Shown in pieces: positions 51,896 through 59,864 of a stretch of 64,000 nucleotides of DNA (its first letter is position 1; every line of letters begins with the position of its first letter). Made by a program: the position numbers and the translations under genes. Under the pieces are notes generated by a model. The model was not told the origin of the DNA. It saw only the letters and a list, made by a program, of their open reading frames with translations, and made no database searches. Source of the DNA: JAJXWB01 sp037044955 (lineage in GTDB: Bacteria; Pseudomonadota; Alphaproteobacteria; Rhizobiales; Beijerinckiaceae); the NCBI GenBank assembly GCA_037044955.1, contig JBAOHX010000002.1, positions 1,178,001 through 1,242,000 on the forward strand, written 5' to 3'.

Positions 51896-52720
51896 ATGAG
51901 CAACGTCACATCGACGCACGGCGCCGGCCACAACGAGGTCCTCTACGAAATCGAGGACGGCGCCATCGCGCTCATCACGCTGAACGCGCCCGAGCGGATG
52001 AACACGATCTCCCGACCGATGCTCGGCGAATTGACGCGGCTGTTGGTGAAAGCCAACGAGGATCCCGCCGTGCGCTGCGTGATCCTCACCGGCATCGGCC
52101 GCGCCTTTTGCGCGGGACTCGACTTGCGGCAGGAGCGCGATGGCGAAGGCCTGTCGTCGGCTTCGGCCTCGGGCCCGACCAATCTCGACCTGCGCAACAC
52201 GCCGCCGACGGTGATGTTCGAAATGGACAAGCCGATCATCTGCGCCGTCAACGGCGGCGCGGCGGGCTACGGCATGGATACGGCGCTCGGCTGCGACATC
52301 CGCATCATGGCGGAAAGCGCCAAGATGGCGGCGGCCTTCGTCAAGCGCGGCGTCGTGCCGGAATCCGGCGGCACATGGTTCCTGCCGCGCATGCTCGGCT
52401 GGGCGAAGGCGTCGGAGCTGATCTTCACCGGCCGCACATTGAGCGCGCGCGAATGCCTGGAATGGGGCATCGCCAACGAAGTCGTTCCCGACGGCGAATT
52501 GATGGGGCGCGCGCGCGAAATGGCGCGCGAGATCGCCGCCAACGCGCCGCTGGCCGTGCAGGCGTCCAAACGCATGATGCGCATGGGCCTGAACGAGACG
52601 TTCAAGGACCATGTGCATCACGTCTACCTGCAATTGCTGCCGCTGTTCCGCTCGGAAGACATGAAGGAGGGCGTGCGCGCCTTCATGGAAAAGCGCGAGC
52701 CGAAATTTTCGGGGAAATAG
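51896..52720 (+). CDS. Enoyl-CoA hydratase/isomerase (crotonase family)
   Basis: 274 residues. ALITLNAPERMNTISRPM is the family N-terminal strand, GRAFCAGLDLRQERDGEG the first oxyanion-hole loop, and KPIICAVNGGAAGYGMDTAL the second. The acidic residue in VVPESGGTWFLPRMLG occupies the position of one catalytic Glu. Hydration of enoyl-CoA is likely, although crotonases are diverse. The ATG follows GGGAGGAAAC. Confidence 0.9.
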   Translation: MSNVTSTHGAGHNEVLYEIEDGAIALITLNAPERMNTISRPMLGELTRLLVKANEDPAVRCVILTGIGRAFCAGLDLRQERDGEGLSSASASGPTNLDLRNTPPTVMFEMDKPIICAVNGGAAGYGMDTALGCDIRIMAESAKMAAAFVKRGVVPESGGTWFLPRMLGWAKASELIFTGRTLSARECLEWGIANEVVPDGELMGRAREMAREIAANAPLAVQASKRMMRMGLNETFKDHVHHVYLQLLPLFRSEDMKEGVRAFMEKREPKFSGK

Positions 52721-52722
52721 GC

Positions 52723-52950
52723 TTACTGTTTCTTCGCCTGCTGCAAGACGAAGACGCGCAGCGCCGACGACAGATTCGCTTCGCCCCGGCCCGCGTCGAT
52801 TTCCGCGACGAGCGACGCCACGGATTGCGCGCGCCGCTCGGCGATGGCGCGCAATTCGCTCCAGAAAATCTCTTCCAGCGATATGCTGGTGCGATGGCCC
52901 GAGATCGACAGCGAGCGCTTGACGACGCGCTGCGGCGCGGCGTCAGCCAT
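52723..52950 (-). CDS. Ribbon-helix-helix domain protein
   Basis: 75 residues. RSLSISGHRTSISLEEIFWS reads as the strand and first helix of an alphaproteobacterial RHH family, followed by LRAIAERRAQSVASLVAEID. Probably a small DNA-binding or adaptor protein. The ATG at 52950 overlaps the DUF4169 gene by 8 bases, so the genes are co-translated. Its target is unknown. Confidence 0.85.
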   Translation of the reverse strand: MADAAPQRVVKRSLSISGHRTSISLEEIFWSELRAIAERRAQSVASLVAEIDAGRGEANLSSALRVFVLQQAKKQ

Positions 52951-53137
52951 CGGTCGCGTCAGGCTTCTCGCGCCTGTGGCCGTCGAGCTTGCGCGTCTCG
53001 AGCGCGCGCTGCGCTTCCGTTTCCTTCTTCTCGGCGCGCGTGCGGCCGAAGGCGAGGCGATTGTCGGCGGCCTTCGCGTCGGCCTCCCTGCGCGCGCGAT
53101 CCTTTCGCGCGCGGCGGAGGTTGACGACCTCGGCCAT
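52943..53137 (-). CDS. DUF4169 small basic protein
   Basis: 64 residues, highly charged and helical: MAEVVNLRRARKDRARREAD, then RLAFGRTRAEKKETEAQRAL. This matches the DUF4169 pattern, a family that as I recall sits beside sspB in many alphaproteobacteria. Function unknown. It starts 3 bases after the sspB stop and overlaps the RHH gene. Confidence 0.85.
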   Translation of the reverse strand: MAEVVNLRRARKDRARREADAKAADNRLAFGRTRAEKKETEAQRALETRKLDGHRREKPDATDG

Positions 53138-53140
53138 GGA

Positions 53141-53704
53141 TCAGGTGTTCTTCTTGCGGAAGGCGTCGATGGAGACGACCTTCGGCGAATCCTCGACGGG
53201 CTCGGCTCGCCGGTTCGGCGGCGGGCTCCGGCTCTGTCGCGCGGGCGCGGGCTTTTCGGCGGGCTTGCCGGCGACGGGCTCCGCGGAGGGGACGGCGGCG
53301 AGGGCAGGGGCCTTGTCGGCTTCCTCCTCGGCGCGGGCGGCGTCGGGGTCCTCGGCGGTGAATTCCGCGCCGAAATTGACCGAGGGGTCGAAGAAGCCGG
53401 TCACGGCGGCGAACGGAATTTCCAGCTTCTCCGGCACGCGGCGGAAGGAGAGGCCGACCTCGAAGCCGGAATCATGCACCTTCAGGTCCCAGAACTGGTG
53501 CTGCAGGATGATGGTCATCTGCTCCGGATATTCGGCGCGCAGCCGATCCGACATGACGACGTCAGGCGCCCCGGTCTTGAAGGTGATGTAGAAATGATGC
53601 TCGCCGGGAAGCCCGTGCTGCGCCGCGTCGACCAACACCTTGCGGAAAATGCCGCGGAAGGCGTCCTGCACCAGCAGGTCGTATCGGATGTGATCGGTCG
53701 CCAT
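53141..53704 (-). CDS. sspB: SspB-type ClpXP adaptor (alphaproteobacterial)
   Basis: Adaptor that delivers ssrA-tagged polypeptides to ClpXP. 187 residues. The N-terminal folded domain includes HIRYDLLVQDAFRGIFRKVL, GEHHFYITFKTGAPDVVMS and MTIILQHQFWDLKVHDSGFE. It is followed by a disordered Ala/Pro/Glu linker and the short conserved tail PKVVSIDAFRKKNT, which in SspB proteins docks to ClpX. The start at 53704 has a weak ribosome-binding site. TATAGC at 53793-53798 (minus) may be a promoter -10. It lies directly downstream of ssrA, whose tag it is expected to recognise. Confidence 0.9.
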   Translation of the reverse strand: MATDHIRYDLLVQDAFRGIFRKVLVDAAQHGLPGEHHFYITFKTGAPDVVMSDRLRAEYPEQMTIILQHQFWDLKVHDSGFEVGLSFRRVPEKLEIPFAAVTGFFDPSVNFGAEFTAEDPDAARAEEEADKAPALAAVPSAEPVAGKPAEKPAPARQSRSPPPNRRAEPVEDSPKVVSIDAFRKKNT

Positions 53705-53810
53705 GAGCGGGCGTTCGGCTTTCGATGTCGCGGCCGACAGATCGGCCGCTTGCGGTTCAGCGCCCGATTCGCCGGGCGGTTGCGACGCGCACGCTATACC
53801 CGATCAGACG

Positions 53811-54150
53811 CGAAGAGAAAGTGGAGGCTTCTGTTGCCAGGCGCCTCCGAGCCCCGCCTAGAAGGTGCTAACCCCCTAGGGCTTTATTCCCGATACCGGA
53901 ACCGCATTACGCGGCGACGGCCACCGGAGCATAGTTGTCGTTGGCAACTATAGGTTTGACCCGATAACGGCGGTATCATGCCGGGCAAAAGATCTTCCTT
54001 TACGCCCCCGTCGATCCTGTTTCGCCCCCGCCGCAACCCAGATACGCGCGTTTTGCGCGGTCTGGGCTGGGGTGGAGGCGCCGGGTACCGCCCCCGGGTC
54101 CGGATGGTTTATTTCGAAGCCTGTTTATCGCCATAGCCTTCTTGCGAAGG
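53811..54150 (-). ncRNA. ssrA: Circularly permuted two-piece tmRNA (alphaproteobacterial type)
   Basis: Rescues stalled ribosomes and tags their products. The tag frame on the minus strand (53945 to 53907) reads ANDNYAPVAVAA followed by TAA. The piece order is permuted. First comes the acceptor piece: T-stem CCGGG-GGCGGTA-CCCGG, then acceptor strand CGCCTCC and A at 54080-54073. Next is an intervening hairpin loop containing AAAACGCG. The coding piece starts GGGGGCGAAACAGGATCGAC at 54029. GGGGGCG (54029-54023) pairs with CGCCTCC. A GGAGGC/GCCTCC hairpin ends the gene near 53823-53848. Exact mature ends are estimated. Confidence 0.93.
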
Positions 54151-54157
54151 CGTTCCG

Positions 54158-54186
54158 AATATAGTGCGCGCCGGCGTCCGGCGAAA
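54158..54186 (-). promoter_or_regulatory. Putative promoter of ssrA
   Basis: On the minus strand TTTCGC (54186-54181) and TATATT (54163-54158) are separated by 17 bases. Transcription would begin near 54150, just before the acceptor piece. The -35 element is weak. Confidence 0.55.
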
Positions 54187-54290
54187 GGGCCTCGAGCGGC
54201 GAAAGCGCGGCCGCGACGACGGCCGGAAAATTGTTTGCAGACAGGACGGAAACGGTTTTTTCCCTTTCGGATCGTGATAGATAGTGGCCA

Positions 54291-55064
54291 ATGATCCGCT
54301 CAACGCCAGCGCCGATGCATTCGACCGGGCATTCGTCCGCAAGCCCCCTGACCGGGGGCGGCCCCTGCGCGAACGCCAAGCCCGATTCCCAATGCGCCTA
54401 TTGCGGCGTGAGGCCCTATTCGGCCTGCGGCGCGCTGGAGGACCACGAACTCGTCGGCCTCGAGGCGCTGTCGCGCTCGAGCTGTTACGCCCAGCGCCAG
54501 CAATTGTTCGCGCAGGACGAGGACGCCCAGTCCGTCTTCAACATCACCTCCGGCTCGGTGCGGCTCTACCGGCTGCTGCCGGACGGCCGCCGGCAGGTCG
54601 TCGGCTTCGCCATTCCCGGCGATTTTCTCGGCCTGTCGCTGGCCGCCCGCACGGTCTATGGCGCGGAGGCGCTGACCTCGGTGACCGCGTGCCGGTTCGA
54701 CCGCCAGGCCTTTTCGGCCTTCGTCGACGAGCATCCGCAGCTCCTGCGCCGCCTCTACGATCTCGCCAACCACGAGCTGAGCCTCGCGCAGGAGCAGATG
54801 GTGCTGATCGGCCGCCGCACGGCGGAAGAGCGGGTGATCTGCTTCCTCGTCGGCCTGCGCAAGCGCTGGGCCCATATCAACAACAATTCGGTCACCGTGC
54901 CGCTGCCGATGACCCGGCAGGACATCGCGGATTTCCTCGGCCTGACCATCGAGACGGTGAGCCGCGCCATCTCCAAGCTGGCGCGCGAAAAGGCGCTGCT
55001 GGTGGTGCCGGACGGCGTGCGGCTGCTCGACATTCCCCGCCTGGAAGCGATCGCGGCGAGCTGA
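54291..55064 (+). CDS. FNR/FnrN-type oxygen-sensing regulator
   Basis: 257-residue Crp/Fnr-family regulator with an iron-sulphur cluster motif. CAYCGVRPYSAC (C-x2-C-x7-C, near residues 35-46) and the later Cys in TSVTACRFDRQ match the four ligands of FNR. The cyclic-nucleotide-like barrel includes GSVRLYRLLPDGRRQVVGFA. The helix-turn-helix MTRQDIADFLGLTIETVSRA has the E-x2-SR residues that read TTGAT-N4-ATCAA sites. I found no such site just upstream. It is expected to switch on micro-oxic or anaerobic genes. Divergent from ssrA, with the gap 54187-54290 otherwise empty. Confidence 0.92.
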   Translation: MIRSTPAPMHSTGHSSASPLTGGGPCANAKPDSQCAYCGVRPYSACGALEDHELVGLEALSRSSCYAQRQQLFAQDEDAQSVFNITSGSVRLYRLLPDGRRQVVGFAIPGDFLGLSLAARTVYGAEALTSVTACRFDRQAFSAFVDEHPQLLRRLYDLANHELSLAQEQMVLIGRRTAEERVICFLVGLRKRWAHINNNSVTVPLPMTRQDIADFLGLTIETVSRAISKLAREKALLVVPDGVRLLDIPRLEAIAAS

Positions 55065-55131
55065 CGCTGTCCACAGGCTGGATTTCGCCGGAAGTTCGCG
55101 CCTTTTGCGGGAATCGCGCTAGATTGGCCTC

Positions 55132-55939
55132 ATGCGCCAATATCTCGACCTGCTTTCGCACGTGCTGCACGACGGCGTCGCCAAGGCCGACCGCACCGGC
55201 ACGGGCACGCGCTCGATCTTCGGCCACCAGATGCGCTTCGATCTGGCGGAGGGCTTTCCGCTGGTCACGACCAAGAAGCTCTATCTGCGCGCCATCGTGC
55301 ACGAGCTCCTGTGGTTCCTGAAGGGCGACACGAACGTCAAATATCTCGCCGACAACAAGGTGACGATCTGGGACGAATGGGCGGACGCCAGCGGCGATCT
55401 CGGCCCCGTCTACGGCAAGCAGTGGCGCTCCTGGGCCGCGCCCGACGGCCGCACGATCGACCAGATCAGCCGAGGTGGTCGAGGAGATCAGGCGCAATCC
55501 GTTCTCGCGCCGGCTCGTCGTCAGCGCCTGGAACCCGGCGGATATTCCGGCCATGGCGCTTGCGCCGTGCCACTGCCTGTTCCAGTTCCATGTCGCGGAG
55601 GTCGCCGGCAGGAAACGCCTGTCGCTGCAACTCTACCAGCGCTCGGCCGACGTGTTCCTCGGCGTGCCCTTCAATATCGCCAGCTATGCGCTGCTGCTGG
55701 CGATGGTGGCGCAGGTCACGGACTGCGAGGCCGGCGATTTCGTGCATTCCTTCGGCGACGCGCACCTCTACGACAATCACGTCGAGCAAGCGCAATTGCA
55801 GCTCACGCGCTCGCCCAAGCCGCTGCCGACGCTGCGCCTCAACCGCGAAGTTAAGTCGATCTTCGATTTCACCTACGACGACATCGCCATCGAGGGCTAC
55901 GAGGCCTGGCCCGCGATCAAGGCCGACGTTGCCGTCTGA
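55132..55939 (+). CDS. thyA: Thymidylate synthase (one-base frameshift)
   Basis: Makes dTMP from dUMP with methylene-tetrahydrofolate. MRQYLDLLSHVLHDGVAKAD, the RTGTGTRSIFGHQMRFDL phosphate loop and GPVYGKQWRSW are in one frame. An extra G near 55472-55475 precedes VVEEIRRNPFSRRLVVSAWN. The catalytic Cys lies in ALAPCHCLFQFHV, and DAHLYDNHVEQAQLQLTR follows. The corrected length is 268 residues. Dihydrofolate reductase, which recycles its product, lies 2.2 kb downstream (58186). The DUF188 gene overlaps the 3' end. Confidence 0.94.
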
Positions 55940-56399
55940 ACCCGCAGTCTCGGTCCTCGTCGACGCCGACGCCTGCCCGGTGAAGGAGGAGGTCTACAAG
56001 GTCGCGCAGCGCCGGGGCGCGCGCGTCTTCATCGTCTCCAATTCCTTCATGCAGGTTCCGCGCGCCGATTTCGTCGAGCGCGTGATCGTGCCCGCGGGGC
56101 CCGACGTCGCCGACGACTGGATCGCGGAGCGCGCGACGCCGCGGACCGTGGTCGTCACCGCCGACCTGCCGCTGGCGGATCGGTGCGTGAAGAAGGGCGC
56201 GCGCGTGCTCTCGCCCAAGGGGCAGGAGTGGAGCGCGCAGAATATCGGCGCCGCGCTCGCCACCCGCAATCTCATGACCGACCTGCGCTCGGCCGGCGAG
56301 ACGACGTCCGGGCCGCCGCCCTTCGGGCCGCGCGACCGCTCGGCTTTCCTGTCGGCGCTCGATCTGGCGCTGACGCGGATTTCGCGCGAGCGCCGATAG
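55929..56399 (+). CDS. YaiI/YqxD-family (DUF188) protein
   Basis: 156 residues. VSVLVDADACPVKEEVYKVA, FIVSNSFMQVPRADFVERVI, then DVADDWIAERATPRTVVVTA and CVKKGARVLSPKGQEWSAQN define the DUF188 family, a predicted PIN-like fold of unknown substrate. The TTG at 55929 is the likely start and overlaps thyA by 11 bases. No ATG or GTG lies at a suitable position. The gene ends 48 bases before the next one. Confidence 0.85.
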   Translation: MPSEPAVSVLVDADACPVKEEVYKVAQRRGARVFIVSNSFMQVPRADFVERVIVPAGPDVADDWIAERATPRTVVVTADLPLADRCVKKGARVLSPKGQEWSAQNIGAALATRNLMTDLRSAGETTSGPPPFGPRDRSAFLSALDLALTRISRERR

Positions 56400-56447
56400 C
56401 CGGGGCCTTCACGTTTTGTCAGGGGCGCGGCGCTATGCTCGCGCCGC

Positions 56448-57948
56448 ATGAGTTTGGCTTCCCTCTCGCACATCGCTTCGGCCGAGCCGCGCGCCATCAG
56501 CCGGGCGCGCTGGCCCGTGGTTGCGGGCGCCTGCGCCATCGTCGCGGTCGCCGCCGCCATCCAGGCGCGGGGCGGCGTCAATCTCGACGTCGCCTGGTTC
56601 ATGACCTTCGCCGAGCGGACGCTGCAGGGCGCGCGCGCCTATGTCGACGTCACCGATCCCAATCCGCCGGCGGCGATCCTGATCTATCTGCCGGCGATGA
56701 TCGCGGCGGCGTGGAGCGGCGTCGGCGCGGAAGCGCTGGTTGTCGCGCAGACGCTCGGCGCTGCCGATGTTTGGCGCAGCGTCGCCGCCGCCTCGCTGGA
56801 ACGTCCGGGCGCGACGCGCGACCGCGCGCTCATCGCCTCTCTCGTCGCGCTGACCATCGTTCCCGCGGCGATGTTCGCCGAGCGCGAACATTATGCGGCG
56901 CTGCTGCGCTGCGCCCGCCTGCGCGGTCATGATGACGCTGGCCGACGGCCGTTCGATGAGCGCGCTCGGACGTCTTGCGGCGGGCGCGGCGGCCGGCGCC
57001 GTCGTCGCCTTCAAGCCGCATTTCGCCACCGCGCTGCTTGTCCCCGCGCTCGTCGCCACGTTGCAACGCCGCTCGCTGCGCTGGATCGGCTGGCCCGAGC
57101 TTCTCGGTTTCGCCGCGACGCTCGCGGCCTACGCGGCGACGATTGCGATCTTCTATCCCGCCTATCTCAGCGACGCGCTGCCGGATGCGCTCGCCGTCTA
57201 TGCGGCGGCCCGTGCGCCCTTCGCCTCGGCGCTGGAGATGCCGACGACCTGGTACATGATCGCCGCCAGCCTCGTCGCCGCCACGCTCGCCGCGCGCTGC
57301 ACGCTGTCGGCGGTGGCGCGCGGCGCGGGCTGGGCGTCGGTCGGCTTCGCCATCGCCTACTTCACGCAACAGCGCTACCAGATCAATCATGCTTCGTCCG
57401 CGATCGAGCTTGCGGCCATCCCGATGATCGAAGCTCTGTTCGCCGGCCGCATCGCCAGTCTTTTCGCGCGCACGATTGTCATGCTGGTTGCGGCTCTCGC
57501 GCCGGCCTTCACGCTGATCCAGGCCGATCTCGCCCAGAGCATGGGCGCTCCCGATGTCGTCGCCGTCGCGCGAAAACTGATGCCGCCCGAGGGACGGCTC
57601 GCCGCGATCTCCGATTCGATGGAGCTGACCTTTCCCGCCGCGCGCCGCATCGGCGGCGTATGGGTCAACCGCCACAATTCGATGTGGCGATACAACACGG
57701 CGAAATGGATTCTCGACAATCGCAATCCGGATGCGGCCGAGACCGCGCGTCTCAACGCCGTGATCGCATCGGACCGCGCCGATCTCGCCGAGGATATTTC
57801 ACGCGGCATGCCTGATGTCGTGATGATCGAGAGTCGCGAGGTGCGCTTGCGCGAGACGGCCGATGCGCGGATTGCGGCCGCGCTTGCGCCCTACAGGCTC
57901 GCGGCGACCGTCGATGGCGTCGAATTGTGGACGCGCGCGGCGAAATAA
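56448..57948 (+). CDS. Polytopic membrane protein, GT-C glycosyltransferase-like (one-base frameshift)
   Basis: About 499 residues with eight or more hydrophobic segments. After TM1 the loop GVNLDVAWFMTFAERTLQGA and YVDVTDPNPPAAILIYLPAM resembles the acidic first loop of GT-C enzymes that use lipid-linked sugars. A base is gained near 56903-56918: upstream ends FAEREHYAALL, downstream resumes CAVMMTLADGRSMSALGRLA. The C-terminal soluble domain includes VWVNRHNSMWRYNTAKWILD. The similarity is structural and weak, so substrate and class are inference. Its own operon appears monocistronic. Confidence 0.72.
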
Positions 57949-57960
57949 GGCGACGGCTCG

Positions 57961-57994
57961 AAATGAAAGGGGCCGCCCCCTTCGGAACGGCCCC
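57961..57994 (-). terminator. Terminator of the minus-strand micro-gene
   Basis: On the minus strand GGGGCCG (57994-57988) pairs with CGGCCCC (57975-57969) around TTCCGAAGGGGG, followed by TTTCATTT. It lies 13 bases from the convergent stop at 57948 and can end the small transcript. Confidence 0.65.
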
Positions 57995-58026
57995 CCACAT
58001 TGTCTTTTGCCGGCTACAGCGGCGGA

Positions 58027-58107
58027 TTACGCGGTCCCGAACGCTCCACGAGGAGTCCAGGCGCGCAAAGTCCGCAGCGCAGACTTCGGCTGATGACAAT
58101 GAGACAC
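58027..58107 (-). CDS. 26-residue peptide gene with an extended Shine-Dalgarno sequence (rreB-like)
   Basis: Minus-strand micro-gene. The ribosome-binding site GAAAGGAGGTGATCCAG (58123-58107) is complementary to 17 consecutive bases at the 3' end of 16S rRNA, and its last G is the first base of the GTG start. The frame reads (M)SHCHQPKSALRTLRAWTP, then RGAFGTA and TAA at 58029-58027. A weak promoter (TTTACG at 58173-58168, 16 bases, CATAGT at 58151-58146) and the terminator at 57961 define a transcript of about 175-180 bases. This matches what I recall of rreB in Bradyrhizobiaceae: a small mRNA with a 17-base site and a GTG start. Peptide length may be affected by insertion errors. Confidence 0.68.
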   Translation of the reverse strand: MSHCHQPKSALRTLRAWTPRGAFGTA

Positions 58108-58123
58108 TGGATCACCTCCTTTC
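58107..58123 (-). promoter_or_regulatory. Extended (17-base) Shine-Dalgarno sequence
   Basis: GAAAGGAGGTGATCCAG on the minus strand pairs without mismatch to the last bases of alphaproteobacterial 16S rRNA (CTGGATCACCTCCTTTC). Ordinary sites in this window pair over 4-7 bases. Such strong pairing is expected to trap 30S subunits and limit translation, as reported for rreB. Confidence 0.85.
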
Positions 58124-58185
58124 GGCTGGTTGACGACATGGAGAGACTATGGCGATTCTCTAACCGCCGTAAACATGGAAGCGCG

Positions 58186-58692
58186 ATGGCGAAGATCGTT
58201 TTAGTGGCGGCCGTGGCGCGCAATGGCGCAATCGGCGTAAAGGGCGGGCTGCCGTGGCGCCTGCCGAGCGACCTCAAGCACCTTCGCGAGACGACATGGG
58301 GGCGGCCGATGGTCATGGGCCGCAAGACCTTCGATTCGATCGGCAAGCCCTTGCCCGGTCGCGAGACGATCGTGGTGACGCGCGATCAGGCTTTCGCGCG
58401 CGATGGCGTGCATGTCGTGCGTTCGATCGACGATGCGCTCGCGCTCGGCGCGTCGCGCGCGCAGGCGATGGGCGTCGACGAGATCATGGTGATCGGCGGC
58501 GGCGAACTCTATCGCGCCACGCTCGATCGCGCCGATCGCATCGTATTGAGCGAAGTCGATCTCGCGCCCGAAGGCGACGCCTTCTTTCCCGAACTCGACA
58601 TGAGCCAATGGCGCGAAGTCGCGCGAAAGACGCCGCCAAGGGCCGAGAAGGACGAGGCGGCGTTTACCGTGCGCATTCTGGAGCGGGCCTAG
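58186..58692 (+). CDS. dfrA: Dihydrofolate reductase
   Basis: Reduces dihydrofolate to tetrahydrofolate with NADPH, partner of thyA. 168 residues: IVLVAAVARNGAIGVKGGLP, PWRLPSDLKHLRETTWGRPM with the substrate Asp in LPSDLKH, VMGRKTFDSIGKPLPGRETI, and DEIMVIGGGELYRATLDRAD. The ATG at 58186 follows GGAAGCGCG. Earlier in-frame sequence lies inside the micro-gene promoter region. The symbol may equally be written folA. Confidence 0.93.
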   Translation: MAKIVLVAAVARNGAIGVKGGLPWRLPSDLKHLRETTWGRPMVMGRKTFDSIGKPLPGRETIVVTRDQAFARDGVHVVRSIDDALALGASRAQAMGVDEIMVIGGGELYRATLDRADRIVLSEVDLAPEGDAFFPELDMSQWREVARKTPPRAEKDEAAFTVRILERA

Positions 58693-58872
58693 GCGCCGCG
58701 CGCGGAGACCGAGGATTTTCACTTCTCGCCATCGGCCAGGATATTTCCATCTGATATCCCAGCCATTCGATTTCGACGGCCGCGCTCTATTTTCAGGAGA
58801 GCTTCATCTTCTGACGACAGAGGCGGCGGGCAGGGTCGGCCGCCGCCAAAGCATGGAAACCGGAGAACTGGC

Positions 58873-59082
58873 ATGGCGACACGGTTCAAGATCGGCGATC
58901 ACGTCGGATGGAACTCCGAAGCGGGCCATGTGACCGGGACGATCATCGCCGTTCATACCGCCGACTTTCTGTTCAAGGGCTATAAACACCGCGCTACCAG
59001 CGAGGATCCGCAATACGAGATATCGAGCGACAAGTCGGATCATATCGCCGCCCACAAAGGCAGCGCTCTCGAGCGCGTGTGA
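58873..59082 (+). CDS. DUF2945 (HVA1-type TUDOR-like) small protein
   Basis: 69 residues: ATRFKIGDHVGWNSEAGHVT, TADFLFKGYKHRATSEDPQY and EISSDKSDHIAAHKGSALERV (given in part) match DUF2945. Function unknown; probably a small beta-barrel. It is followed after 4 bases by the DUF488 gene, a recurrent pairing in my experience of such genomes. The 180 bases upstream (58693-58872) contain no gene. Confidence 0.86.
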   Translation: MATRFKIGDHVGWNSEAGHVTGTIIAVHTADFLFKGYKHRATSEDPQYEISSDKSDHIAAHKGSALERV

Positions 59083-59086
59083 CGAC

Positions 59087-59632
59087 GTGTCGGCCCCGTT
59101 CTTCACGGTCGGCCATTCGACGCGAAGCCTCGATGAGTTCGTCGCGCTGATGCGGGAGGTCGATTGTGCCCTCGTGGCGGATATCCGCACGGTTCCCCGG
59201 TCGAGGACCAATCCGCAGTTCAACAAGGACACGCTTCCCGGCGAATTGGCGGCGTTCGACATTTCCTACGAGCATGTCGCGGCGCTCGGAGGCCTTCGCG
59301 GGAAGACAAGAGACCTGTCTCCGAGCGTAAACGGATTCTGGAACAACGAGAGCTTCCACAATTATGCGGACTACGCGCTTTCGCCCGCCTTTCAGGATGG
59401 TCTCCGGCATCTGATACGCGAAGGCGAGCGCCGTCGTTGCGCGATCATGTGTTCGGAGGCGGTATGGTGGCGGTGTCATCGCCGTATCGTCGCCGACTAT
59501 CTGATCGCCAGCGGCGAAACAGTTTTCCACATCATGGGGGAAGGGCGATTGGAACCCGCGCGCCTCACTCCCGCCGCGGACGTTCGATCCGCAACGACGA
59601 TCTACTATCCGGCCGAGAGCGCCCCGCGATGA
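59087..59632 (+). CDS. DUF488-family protein
   Basis: 181 residues from a GTG at 59087. FFTVGHSTRSLDEFVALMRE is the family start, DIRTVPRSRTNPQFNKDTL the second motif, and IMCSEAVWWRCHRRIVADYL the cysteine/histidine motif near the end. Function unknown. It lies 4 bases after the DUF2945 gene and is probably co-transcribed with it. Confidence 0.9.
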   Translation: MSAPFFTVGHSTRSLDEFVALMREVDCALVADIRTVPRSRTNPQFNKDTLPGELAAFDISYEHVAALGGLRGKTRDLSPSVNGFWNNESFHNYADYALSPAFQDGLRHLIREGERRRCAIMCSEAVWWRCHRRIVADYLIASGETVFHIMGEGRLEPARLTPAADVRSATTIYYPAESAPR

Positions 59633-59799
59633 GGCGGGTGGAGGCGCGCTTTGGCTACGGCGCCGCCTGGATCGCCCGCATCAGCCGCAAGCGCGGCGTC
59701 CGGCGTTGCTCTCGAGCGAGATCATCGCTGGCCCAAGTCGGAAAAGATCGGCCTGCCGCCATTGCAAGCCGGCCTGCCGGCGCATATCTGACCTGAACA

Positions 59800-59828
59800 T
59801 TGCGGGCGCCGACAGGCGCTCCTATAAG
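59800..59828 (+). promoter_or_regulatory. Putative sigma-70-type promoter of hflK-hflC-degP
   Basis: TTGCGG at 59800-59805 and TATAAG at 59823-59828 are separated by 17 bases, 36 bases before the hflK start. The preceding part of the gap (59633-59799) contains no gene that I can support. Confidence 0.65.
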
Positions 59829-59864
59829 TTGCGGGCCGTTTCGGCGGCTGAGGGAAGGAACATT

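Noticed and set aside
53705..53810. Additional small gene between sspB and ssrA
   Set aside because: Only short frames without ribosome-binding sites are present, and the region is better explained as the sspB leader with a possible TATAGC promoter element.
58101..58123. Fragment of a 16S rRNA gene
   Set aside because: Only the terminal 17 bases match. The sequence on the other side of the match is unlike the 16S 3' region, and the site is positioned as a ribosome-binding site before GTG.
59629..59796. 55-codon frame overlapping the DUF488 stop (MRRVEARFGYGAAW...)
   Set aside because: It has an ATGA overlap but no conserved-looking content, is rich in Arg/Ala/Ser as expected of random GC-rich frames, and runs into the hflK promoter region.
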